Shown: positions 1 to 6,250, numbered from the stretch's first letter. The stretch: DNA of 7,403 nt from DATDRS01 sp035291605 (GCA_035291605.1 DATDRS010000431.1:1-7403); one strand, 5' to 3'. Notes: generated from the sequence alone by a model not told the origin. Numbers and translations: made by a program.

Positions 1-971
1 GCCGAAAGCGGGTCGGCCTCCGCGCGCCGGAGGCTGAGGCCCAGGCGGCGGCCCAGGCTGTCAATGCTCACGATGCGCACCCGCACCCGCTCGCCCTCGC
101 GCACAATGCTTCGGGGATGCAGGAAGTTGCCGTCGGCCAGCTCGGAAACATGGATGAGGCCTTCGAGGCCGTCTTCCAGACACACAAACGCGCCGAAGCT
201 GACGACGTTCGTCACCACCCCCTCGATGACCTGGCCGATGCGGTAGCGCTCCTCAATCCCCGTCCACGGGTCGGGACGCAGGCGCTTGAGGCTGAGCGCC
301 ACGCGGGCCTGCTCCCGGTCCACCGAGATGACCGACACCCGCACCTCCTGATTACAGACCAGCACGTCGCGCGGATGCGCCACCCGGTTCCACGAGACCT
401 CCGAGACATGGACCAACCCCTCGAGGCCGCCGAGGTCCACGAAGACGCCGAAATCGCACACATTCGTCACCACGCCAGTGACGACATCGCCGGGATTGAG
501 ATTCTCCAGGACCTGTTTGCGCGAGCCGGGGCGGGCCTGCGCCGCGCGCTCGGAAAAAACCACCCGTCCCTTGGCCGGATCGTACTCGATCACTTTCAGG
601 CGCAGCCGCTGGCCCATCTTGTGGGCCAGGGTCGTCTTGCGTTCCTCTTCGGAGGCCTGCGCGGGAAAGTCGAGGAGATGGGAGGCTGGGACGAACCCGC
701 GCAGCGATTTCAGCCCGACGATCAGGCCGCCGCGGTTGTAGCCCATGACCTCCAGCTCGACCGGCTCGTCGGCCTCGTACAACCTGCGCGCCGCCTCCCA
801 GTCGGCCGCCGGGTTTGCCGACGCTGGAACAAGGTCCGTCCCCCTGCCGGGTTTGGGCGAACGCCCATTCCCCTGCCCATGCCACTGAGACTCTTCCTGC
901 AAAACTGCTGCCCACCAGCTCTCGTCTAAAGGAGGTGGTCCGCCCGCGTCTGTCTGCCAATCCCTTGTCAT
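1..971 (-). CDS. rpsA: Ribosomal protein S1-like, three S1 domains, 3' end cut by window edge
   Basis: S1 proteins bind mRNA on the small ribosomal subunit and help initiate translation. The frame was read by hand from ATG at 971; an in-frame TGA lies four codons upstream and the frame stays open to base 1 (323 codons plus two bases). Three oligonucleotide-binding S1 domains are seen at about residues 67-143, 159-230 and 245-316. Domain 1 has the divergent GYNRGG and GFVPASHL motifs usual for an early S1 repeat; domains 2 and 3 are canonical (DFGVFVDLGGLEGLVHVSE and SFGAFVCLEDGLEGLIHVSE). Residues 1-60 are a non-S1 extension with a DESWWAAVLQEE segment, then a Gly/Pro-rich linker. GAGAGGG lies 7 bases before the ATG. 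Further S1 repeats may lie beyond the left edge. Another S1-repeat RNA-binding protein is possible, but RpsA fits best. Confidence 0.88.
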   Translation of the reverse strand, partial: MTRDWQTDAGGPPPLDESWWAAVLQEESQWHGQGNGRSPKPGRGTDLVPASANPAADWEAARRLYEADEPVELEVMGYNRGGLIVGLKSLRGFVPASHLLDFPAQASEEERKTTLAHKMGQRLRLKVIEYDPAKGRVVFSERAAQARPGSRKQVLENLNPGDVVTGVVTNVCDFGVFVDLGGLEGLVHVSEVSWNRVAHPRDVLVCNQEVRVSVISVDREQARVALSLKRLRPDPWTGIEERYRIGQVIEGVVTNVVSFGAFVCLEDGLEGLIHVSELADGNFLHPRSIVREGERVRVRIVSIDSLGRRLGLSLRRAEADPLS

Positions 972-978
972 GCCACTG

Positions 979-985
979 CCCTCTC
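979..985 (-). promoter_or_regulatory. Ribosome binding site of the S1 gene
   Basis: The minus strand reads GAGAGGG, 7 bases before the ATG at 971. It supports that start over the out-of-frame TTG at 987. Confidence 0.55.
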
Positions 986-994
986 AATCAAAGA

Positions 995-1024
995 ATAGTA
1001 CTTTCGGGGGATTAGCATACTCAA
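995..1024 (-). promoter_or_regulatory. Candidate sigma70-type promoter for the S1 gene
   Basis: In the 93-base gap between the sensor stop (1065) and the S1 start (971), the minus strand has TTGAGT (1024-1019), 18 bases, then TACTAT (1000-995). Each hexamer matches consensus at 4 of 6 positions. It would give a leader of about 17 bases holding the ribosome binding site. An alternative pair, TTTGCG and TATGCT 17 bases apart, lies slightly upstream. Prediction by eye only. Confidence 0.3.
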
Positions 1025-1064
1025 AACGCGCGGAAACGCAAACGGCGCAAACACCCCTTTTGAC

Positions 1065-3050
1065 TCACCCCGCCACTTCATAATCGGTCGCCCGCTCGAC
1101 GGCTTCGCGCTCCATCTGAGAGATGGCGCGGGCGACTTCTTCGAGCGCGACGCGCTGCTTGCGGTACAAATCGGCTTCGCTCACGGCCAGCCGCCCGGCG
1201 ATCTCGCGCACGCGGCGGCCTTGCAAGAATTTCATTTCGAGAATGTTGTACAGCAGCCATTCGCCCGTGAACTTGCGCTGGCCCTCCGGCTTAAGGCGTT
1301 CGATGGCCCGTTGGAGCACGGCGCGCAGCGCATTCACCGGGTTGCCATCGTGCTCGCGCAGGGCCTGTTCCACCACCCGGAGGCGCATCAATGGGCTGTT
1401 GGTCAGTTTGGGGCCGCCCCAATAATGGTTGAGCGCCTCTTTGACCCACTGCGCCAGGTCGGGGCTGGAGATGATCGCGTCGGCGCCGGAGAACGTGGAC
1501 GAGGCGCGCAGACGCTGGATCGCCTCGATCTGCGGGAGCAGACGGTCGAGGGCCTGAAAGACATCCCGCTGCAAACGACGGTCTTCAAGCGCGGAGGCGG
1601 CCCGCACCGCCACCAGATTGAACGCCGCCGCTTCGTCCACGGTGAGTTGCCGGGCTTCGGCGCGCGCCTTGACCCCCAGCAGGCCGAGCGGCTCCCCGGA
1701 CGACTGACTCTTGAGAGGGACAATCCAATAGTCGCCCCATTCAAACAGACCCCCGGCGAGCGCCGGCGCCAGGCTCGCCTCAGGCGGCGTGAGGGCGACC
1801 GGCGCCGGGCGCAGCGCCGCGAAGGGCGGCGGTTCCGCTTGGGTGCGCAGGGGCGCCTCCGCCCCCAGACTCACTTCATATTCCAGCCGGCCATCTGCGC
1901 CTAAAGCCGCGATGAAGGCGGAGGGGACGCGCAGAGCGTCACATAACCCCGCGAGAGCCGACTCAAGAAATTGGCGCAGGTCGCCCGAGGTGAGCAGGCG
2001 TTCCTCGAGCATCTGCAGCCGGCGCACTTCCGAACGGTCGGCGCCATAGAACAGCGCGCGCTCAATCGGCAGACGCACGAGCGTGATCACAAACTGCGCC
2101 AGCAGGAGCGCGCCAACGACGAAAAATGGGAGCGCGCGGGAGTCATAGAACGGCAGGCGCGGGCCGTAGCGGCTGACGACGAGGTACACCGCCAGCACGG
2201 TGGAGACGACGACCGGCCCGCGCAGCAGCCACTGGAAGAAGCGCGCTTTGACCACGCGGTCGGGCTGCGCCACGCCGAAATAAGCGACGGTGTAGGCCAT
2301 GACGACCAGCAGCACCGACACGGCAAAGTTCGTCGTCAGCGTCAACGACCAGAAGATGAGCGGGTGGAGCGAGGCCGTGCCGCCCGCGATCAGCAAAAAG
2401 GGGAACGCGCCAATCGCGGGCGCGGCGGCGGAAGTCATCAGGTACATCATGCGGCGGCGGGTGGTGGACGTCTGGCACCGGCGGTAGGCGCGGAGAAAGT
2501 TCCATCCGGCCCACGTCAGGCTGCCGATGAAGTAGGTCACAAACACCGCGAAGAGCGGCCCCGCGCGGAGGTGGGCGGCGTTATTTTCAATCGCGCCGTC
2601 GTAGACCAGGATATTGGTGAAGGTGGCGGCGATGAGGAAGACGCCGGCGGTGAGGTACAAGATCCGAATGGCCATGCGCCGGCGCCCGCGCGAGGGCCGG
2701 CCCGTGGTCGCCAGCAGCGCGTCGGAGAAGTGCAGATAGCCCACCGGGACGAAGGCGATGCCGACCCACTGCAAACGCAACCAGATCTCCGCCTGTTCGA
2801 GCGTCATGAGCGTGCTCACCACCACGTCGCAGAAATAGACGATCGTGACGAAAGTCAGCAGCGCCGCAAAGGCGCGCGCCGTCCGTTCGCGCAGGTTGAA
2901 GGTCAGGGCATAGAGCAGGAGCGCGAAGGCCGTGATGACGATGCCCGCGGTGAGGATCTGGTTGAGCGTGGCGAGACCGTTGACGAGCAACATACCGAGG
3001 CAGAGTGAGGCGGGACCCGTGATGGGCGACGCGACAGTGCATCGCGTCAC
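1065..3050 (-). CDS. Multi-TM sensor with GAF domain and helix-turn-helix-like C-terminus, no kinase domain
   Basis: A 661-residue likely inner-membrane sensory protein. The N-terminal half has about nine hydrophobic helices (roughly 27-49, 58-80, 89-112, 127-150, 164-187, 203-222, 232-258, 271-293, 305-327), resembling the 7TM region at the N-terminus of some histidine kinases. A linker helix (about 338-360) leads to a GAF-like domain (about 345-495, with YWIVPLKS and LGLLGVKA strands). Residues about 535-650 are helical and include REIAGRLAVSEADLYRKQR, like the DNA-contacting half of a sigma-region-4 or LuxR-type helix-turn-helix. No H-box, N-box or G-box of a kinase is seen, so this may be a one-component membrane regulator; that role is inferred and the ligand is unknown. 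The start is uncertain: GTG at 3050 lies 10 bases after the GNAT stop, ATG at 2993 is the alternative (642 residues), and neither has a clear ribosome binding site. Confidence 0.8.
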   Translation of the reverse strand: MTRCTVASPITGPASLCLGMLLVNGLATLNQILTAGIVITAFALLLYALTFNLRERTARAFAALLTFVTIVYFCDVVVSTLMTLEQAEIWLRLQWVGIAFVPVGYLHFSDALLATTGRPSRGRRRMAIRILYLTAGVFLIAATFTNILVYDGAIENNAAHLRAGPLFAVFVTYFIGSLTWAGWNFLRAYRRCQTSTTRRRMMYLMTSAAAPAIGAFPFLLIAGGTASLHPLIFWSLTLTTNFAVSVLLVVMAYTVAYFGVAQPDRVVKARFFQWLLRGPVVVSTVLAVYLVVSRYGPRLPFYDSRALPFFVVGALLLAQFVITLVRLPIERALFYGADRSEVRRLQMLEERLLTSGDLRQFLESALAGLCDALRVPSAFIAALGADGRLEYEVSLGAEAPLRTQAEPPPFAALRPAPVALTPPEASLAPALAGGLFEWGDYWIVPLKSQSSGEPLGLLGVKARAEARQLTVDEAAAFNLVAVRAASALEDRRLQRDVFQALDRLLPQIEAIQRLRASSTFSGADAIISSPDLAQWVKEALNHYWGGPKLTNSPLMRLRVVEQALREHDGNPVNALRAVLQRAIERLKPEGQRKFTGEWLLYNILEMKFLQGRRVREIAGRLAVSEADLYRKQRVALEEVARAISQMEREAVERATDYEVAG

Positions 3051-3064
3051 GCGTCACACGTCAC
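3044..3064 (-). repeat. Three tandem 7-base units at the GNAT/sensor junction
   Basis: The minus strand reads GTGACGT, GTGACGC, GTGACGC without gaps. The first unit contains the GNAT stop TGA (3063-3061). The third begins with the GTG at 3050 that can open the sensor frame. The 7-base period is not a multiple of three. Confidence 0.75.
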
Positions 3065-3600
3065 TTGAGCGCCATCCCGAAGAATACTGCCACATCCTGA
3101 TTGGGATAGTAGCGGTCGTTATATCCACAAAAGGCGAAGCCGAGCTTCTGCGCGAAACAGATCGCCGGATAATTCTTGGATTGGAGTTCGAGGATGACGC
3201 GTTTGAGGCCGTTCTCCCGCGCCCACTGGGCCGCCGAAGCCAGCAGGACGCGGCCAATCCCGCTCCGGCGAAAACGCCGCTCCACGCAAAAATCGGCCAC
3301 CCAGCCGGTTTGTGGGGCAGCCGCCAGCGTCAGATTGATATACCCCTTGAGGTGGCCGTCCTCCTCCGCGACCAGAAAGCACACCCGGCGGTTCCACTCT
3401 TCAATGAGGCGCTGCGAGTCGCGCGAAAAGGAGACGCGCATGGGGCGCGGCAGGCGCACCGGTCGGAAGGTGATGGTGTTCTGGCCGGACTCTTCGCGCA
3501 GGTCCATCTGCCAGACGTACTCGGTGCTGTAACCATGATCGAGCGCGATGAGATTCTGGAGGTCGGCGCTGAGCGCGGGGCGAACGGTGACTTGAGCCAT
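3061..3600 (-). CDS. GNAT-family N-acetyltransferase
   Basis: A 179-residue soluble protein of the Gcn5-related acetyltransferase fold, which moves an acetyl group from acetyl-CoA to an amine. The acetyl-CoA motif A is clear at 105-120 (CVERRFRRSGIGRVLL, the R-x-x-G-x-G/A pyrophosphate loop with its preceding strand). Motif B follows at 143-160 (NYPAICFAQKLGFAFCGY). The family's usual N-terminal part (VRPALSADLQNLIALD) is present, and length and domain order look intact. The substrate cannot be named: RimI-like ribosomal-protein acetylation and small-molecule acetylation are both possible. The ATG at 3600 has no Shine-Dalgarno sequence but sits just after a TATAAA box. The gene ends 10 bases before the sensor's GTG, so the two are probably cotranscribed. 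Confidence 0.9.
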   Translation of the reverse strand: MAQVTVRPALSADLQNLIALDHGYSTEYVWQMDLREESGQNTITFRPVRLPRPMRVSFSRDSQRLIEEWNRRVCFLVAEEDGHLKGYINLTLAAAPQTGWVADFCVERRFRRSGIGRVLLASAAQWARENGLKRVILELQSKNYPAICFAQKLGFAFCGYNDRYYPNQDVAVFFGMALK

Positions 3601-3608
3601 ATGACCAT

Positions 3609-3614
3609 TTTATA
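3609..3614 (-). promoter_or_regulatory. Candidate -10 box of GNAT gene, leaderless or near-leaderless start
   Basis: The minus strand reads TATAAA at 3614-3609, ending 8 bases before the ATG at 3600. Transcription normally starts 6-8 bases after the -10 box, which would place it at or next to the ATG. No good -35 element is seen at 16-18 bases upstream, and no purine-rich ribosome binding site is present. Confidence 0.35.
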
Positions 3615-3642
3615 CCGAAAACTGGCCGGTGGGCCTCCCTAT

Positions 3643-3658
3643 CTGCGCGGCTGCGCAG
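3643..3658 (-). terminator. GC-rich hairpin after the Ig-like protein gene, weak terminator candidate
   Basis: On the plus strand, CTGCGC, a four-base loop, then GCGCAG form a perfect 6-base-pair stem, starting a few bases after the stop of the upstream minus-strand gene (stop at 3664-3666). No T-tract follows on the minus strand, so intrinsic termination is doubtful; it may only stabilise the mRNA end. Confidence 0.25.
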
Positions 3659-3663
3659 GCGGC

Positions 3664-4353
3664 CTACGGCGCCGGCGTCTCCACCATGGCCGGGCCGCCC
3701 CCCAGCGCCACCAGCGTCACCGGCACCACGCACGGCGGCGGGGAGTTGCCGGCGTTGTCCATCACCACCAGGCGAAAGGCATAACTCCCGGCCTCGTAGG
3801 CGCTGGCGTCAAAGATGCCCAATGAGCCATCCACGACCGGTTGGCTGCCCACGTACAACGGCACCCACACGCCATTCGTGGCGCCGCCGCTGATCTCAAA
3901 CTTGTAGAACGCGAAGTTGTCTATGTTGGCTGTTCCACGCACCTCGTACGAGCCGGAAATGCGTGTGCCTGATTGAGGATCGGTCAGCGTGGCGGTGGGG
4001 TTGCTGCACCCGCTGGTGTCAACGACGAGCGGGCCGGCGCTTTCCGAGATTGGCGTGGGCGACGGGCGCGGCGTGGGCTGCGAGTTCGGGTCCGTGGTCG
4101 GGCGTGCGGCCAGGGTCGGAGCGACGTAACTGCGGACGAACGAAACGCCGAAGCCGATGGCGGTGAGCACCCCCAGCATCGCCAGCGCGGTATTTTGCTT
4201 GCGGAGGGCTGCCTCCTTCTCAAGTCCGAAGGGAGTATGCCCCAGAATGTGGCGGGCCTGTCGCAGCCGGTTGAGGTAGAGCAGCGCCGCCAGGCCCAGC
4301 AGGCCGTAAATCCAGATTTGATACCTGGCAATCAGAAAAACTTCGTCCGTCAT
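3664..4353 (-). CDS. Membrane-anchored protein with extracytoplasmic Ig-like domain, function unknown
   Basis: A 229-residue protein I cannot assign to a named family. It has two hydrophobic segments (about 12-28 and 55-75) separated by a basic stretch (RLRQARHILGH and a Lys/Arg-containing helix). A low-complexity Pro/Ser/Thr linker (about 85-106, including PTPRPSPTP) follows, then a beta-rich domain (about 110-217). The latter has Ig-like features: ISGSYEVRGTA, an aromatic FAFYKFEISG strand, and AGSYAFRLVVMDNAGN, typical of Ig/cadherin-like folds. Cys116 and Cys208 bracket the domain and could form a disulfide if it lies outside the membrane. With two TM helices and an outer C-terminus, the N-terminus would also be outside. 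An ATG at 4353 with AGGTG just upstream is a reasonable but weak start. It stands alone between the palindromic repeat and the GNAT gene. Confidence 0.75.
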   Translation of the reverse strand: MTDEVFLIARYQIWIYGLLGLAALLYLNRLRQARHILGHTPFGLEKEAALRKQNTALAMLGVLTAIGFGVSFVRSYVAPTLAARPTTDPNSQPTPRPSPTPISESAGPLVVDTSGCSNPTATLTDPQSGTRISGSYEVRGTANIDNFAFYKFEISGGATNGVWVPLYVGSQPVVDGSLGIFDASAYEAGSYAFRLVVMDNAGNSPPPCVVPVTLVALGGGPAMVETPAP

Positions 4354-4378
4354 TCACACCTAGGAGACCGTCTGTGAA

Positions 4379-4453
4379 GTCATTGCCAGGAGCCCCAGCC
4401 GGGCGACGAAGCCGCTTCGCGCCCCGCGGGGAGACCGCTTCGCTCGCGGTGAC
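4379..4453. repeat. Imperfect palindromic intergenic repeat (GTCATTGC...GCGGTGAC)
   Basis: This 75-base element fills most of the 116-base gap after punA. Its ends, GTCATTGC (4379-4386) and GCGGTGAC (4446-4453), pair along all eight positions if G-U pairs are allowed. Inside are GCGACGAAGC, the perfect palindrome CCCCGCGGGG (4422-4431), and GGAGACCGCTTCGCTCGCGG. The pattern resembles the dispersed family that begins GTCATTGCGAGG and contains GAAGCAATCTC-like arms, which I recall from many bacterial genomes. The family match is from memory. As RNA it would fold into a long stem and might end or protect transcripts. Confidence 0.6.
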
Positions 4454-4469
4454 GATCTGAAGATGCTTT

Positions 4470-5306
4470 CTAAAGACGCCGCAACACGCCGCGCACGATG
4501 GTTACGAGCTTAGGCGCGATGGCCCAGCCTGCCGCCAGCACCTCTTCGTGCGTGGTGACCGTGCTCCCGTCGAGGTTGGCCTTGTTGCTGATGCCGGACA
4601 ATCCCAGGACGCGCAGGCCGCCGTGGCGAGCGACAGTCACCTCGGCGACCGTGGACATGCCAACCGCGTCGGCCCCGACGGCGCGGAGGAAGCGCAGATC
4701 GGCAGGCGTTTCAAACGAGGGGCCGCCCAGACAGACGTACACGCCCTGATGCAGCTGAACGGCCGCTTCTTCAGCTGCTCGGAGGGCTAAGGCACACAGT
4801 TCCCGGTCATAGGCCTGGCTCATATCCGGGAAACGCGGACCAAACGAGTGATCGTTCGGGCCGCGCAGCGGCGAGACGCCCGCCATGCCCATAAAGTTAA
4901 TGTGGTCGGTGATCAGCATCAGGTCACCGGGGCGGAAGTCGGGGTTGATGGCCCCGGCGGCATTAGTCACGACGAGCGTTTTAATGCCGAGCAGGTGCAT
5001 CGCCCGGATCGGAAGCGTGACCTGCTGCATGCTGTGGCCCTCGTAATAGTGCGCCCGGCCCTGCTGGACGAGCACCCTCTGGCCCTCCAGCCGGCCGACG
5101 ACCAGCCGCCCGGCGTGTCCCTCGACGGTGGAGGGCGGCCAGTGCGGGATACTCGCCGCCGGGATGACGTCGGCGTCCTCGACCGCGTCGGCGAGCGAGC
5201 CGAGGCCCGAACCCAGCACCAGCCCGACCGTCGGCGCCTGCCGGGTCTGGGAACGGATGGCTTGCGCCGCCTCTTCAAACTGGACGCGGGTGAAAAATTC
5301 GGTCAT
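4470..5306 (-). CDS. punA: Purine nucleoside phosphorylase, trimeric class
   Basis: A 278-residue cytoplasmic enzyme that splits inosine or guanosine with phosphate into free base and ribose-1-phosphate (EC 2.4.2.1), in purine salvage. It is full length for the trimeric PNP family. Phosphate-site residues known from human PNP are in place: Ser33 in VLGSGLG, His64 in EGHAG, Arg84 and His86 in GRAHYYEGH, and Ser218 in GMSTV. Base-site residues are also present: Asn115 in TNAAG, Glu199 in GGPSFET and Asn241 in SNKAN. An Asn rather than Asp at the last site favours 6-oxopurines over methylthioadenosine, so MTA phosphorylase is unlikely. Its ATG overlaps the xerD stop as ATGA, implying translational coupling. 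GGAGG in the xerD tail (5321-5317) lies 10 bases before the ATG. Confidence 0.95.
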   Translation of the reverse strand: MTEFFTRVQFEEAAQAIRSQTRQAPTVGLVLGSGLGSLADAVEDADVIPAASIPHWPPSTVEGHAGRLVVGRLEGQRVLVQQGRAHYYEGHSMQQVTLPIRAMHLLGIKTLVVTNAAGAINPDFRPGDLMLITDHINFMGMAGVSPLRGPNDHSFGPRFPDMSQAYDRELCALALRAAEEAAVQLHQGVYVCLGGPSFETPADLRFLRAVGADAVGMSTVAEVTVARHGGLRVLGLSGISNKANLDGSTVTTHEEVLAAGWAIAPKLVTIVRGVLRRL

Positions 5307-6184
5307 CCGCCGGAGTCCTCCCCGCCCGGAACGCTCACCTGCCGGTAAACCTGCGTCGTCGAAAGATTGGCATGGCCGAGCAGCTCTTGAACTTTGCGCA
5401 GGTCTTCACCCTTGCTCACGAGATACTTGGCGAAGGAGTGCCGCAGCGTATGCGGCGTCACGTCGCCCCCGATGCCAGCCGCCCCGGCGGCCTCTTTGAG
5501 GATGAGCCAGACGCCCTGACGCGTGAGCTTCTGACCGCGATGGTTGAGGAACAGCACGGCGGGGGAACTGGGCCGCGCCACCGTGGGGCGGGCCTTGTCC
5601 AGATAGTCGCGCAGAGGCTCCAGCGCCGACCCCAACGGAATCTTGCGCTGCCGCTCCCCTTTTCCACGACAGATGACCAGATCCTGTCCCCAGTCCACGT
5701 CTTCCAGGCGCAGGTTGACCACTTCCGTCACGCGCATCCCGGTCGAGCACAGCAGTTCCAGCAAAGCCCTGTCCCGCAAACCTTTGGAACCGCCCACACG
5801 AACCGGCACCGCCAGCAGCTTCTCGATCTCTAAATTGGACAGCGTCTTAGGGGCAGCTTTCTTGACCTTGGGGGAGTTCAGCCTCGACGCCGGATCGGTG
5901 GAGATGATCTCTTGCTCGTCGAGGTAGTGGAAAAAGGATTTGACCGCGGCGATCTTGCGGGCTACTGTCGAAGCTGCGTACCGCTCCGGCCCATTCTGAA
6001 GGTTTTCTACATAAGCCTCAACCAACTCTGGGGATACGTCACCCGGTCCAGACGGCATACCGCGCTGGCTACGGATGAACTTTGAGAACTGGCTGATGTC
6101 GTTGCGGTAAGCGGCAATAGTGTTCTCAGAATAGCCCCTCTGAGAAGCCAGCGTCGCCAGAAACTTGTCGAGATATTGGTCCAT
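5303..6184 (-). CDS. xerD: Site-specific tyrosine recombinase XerC/XerD
   Basis: This is a 293-residue recombinase of the type that resolves chromosome dimers at a dif site near the replication terminus. The N-terminal SAM-like core-binding domain (about 1-88) has the typical GYSENTIAAYRNDISQF. The catalytic domain (about 115-285) holds the full active site: Arg151 (STGMRVTEV), Lys175 (GKGERQRKIPL), His245 and Arg248 (HTLRHSFA), His271 (LLGHANLSTT) and the nucleophile Tyr280. Length and motif spacing match XerD closely; XerC cannot be excluded by eye. I chose the ATG at 6184 because GGGAGG abuts an in-frame ATG at 6190, too close to serve it, but sits 6 bases before 6184. A TATAAT box lies upstream. 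The stop overlaps the punA start. Nothing suggests a phage or element integrase. Confidence 0.92.
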   Translation of the reverse strand: MDQYLDKFLATLASQRGYSENTIAAYRNDISQFSKFIRSQRGMPSGPGDVSPELVEAYVENLQNGPERYAASTVARKIAAVKSFFHYLDEQEIISTDPASRLNSPKVKKAAPKTLSNLEIEKLLAVPVRVGGSKGLRDRALLELLCSTGMRVTEVVNLRLEDVDWGQDLVICRGKGERQRKIPLGSALEPLRDYLDKARPTVARPSSPAVLFLNHRGQKLTRQGVWLILKEAAGAAGIGGDVTPHTLRHSFAKYLVSKGEDLRKVQELLGHANLSTTQVYRQVSVPGGEDSGG

Positions 6185-6190
6185 GGGCAT

Positions 6191-6196
6191 CCTCCC
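6191..6196 (-). promoter_or_regulatory. Ribosome binding site that fixes the xerD start
   Basis: The minus strand reads GGGAGG ATGCCC ATGGAC. The GGGAGG touches the first ATG (6190), which leaves no spacer, but stands 6 bases before the second ATG (6184). The second start is therefore favoured. Confidence 0.65.
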
Positions 6197-6215
6197 AGCA
6201 TCCGAATGCCCTGAG

Positions 6216-6243
6216 ATTATATCCTCTTTTCATAAAATTGAAA
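6216..6243 (-). promoter_or_regulatory. Probable xerD-punA promoter
   Basis: A perfect -10 hexamer, TATAAT, is at 6221-6216 on the minus strand. TTTCAA (6243-6238) is a weak -35, 16 bases upstream, in a locally AT-rich stretch unlike its surroundings. Transcription would start near 6209 and give a leader of about 25 bases carrying the GGGAGG site. Confidence 0.6.
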
Positions 6244-6250
6244 CTCACGA

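Noticed and set aside
928..938. Plus-strand AAAGGAGGTGG, a perfect-looking Shine-Dalgarno sequence
   Set aside because: No credible plus-strand gene follows. The sequence is the complement of the anti-Shine-Dalgarno-like bases in the S1 gene.
927..941. A real fragment of a 16S rRNA gene
   Set aside because: Only about 15 bases match and they lie within an intact protein-coding frame; the flanks show no rRNA sequence.
352..987. Minus-strand open frame of 211 residues starting at TTG 987
   Set aside because: It is in a different frame from the S1 gene. The frame from ATG 971 encodes three clear S1 domains across the same bases.
1025..1056. Repeated TTTGCG and GCGC motifs in the gap before the S1 gene as a terminator
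   Set aside because: Only a 4-base-pair GCGC stem with a long loop can form. A short TTTT follows, but the stem is too weak to support a call.
1971..3008. Long plus-strand open frame (345 residues) and others at 117-929 and 1221-1904
   Set aside because: They lie opposite genes with clear domains, and their products are rich in Arg, Gln, His and Asp with no recognisable motif. This is typical of the antisense frame in GC-rich DNA.
5303..6184. Integrase of a phage or integrative element
   Set aside because: Length and motifs fit housekeeping XerC/XerD, the neighbours are housekeeping genes, and no attachment-site repeats or mobility genes are seen. I also saw no dif-like site, though it could lie anywhere in the genome.
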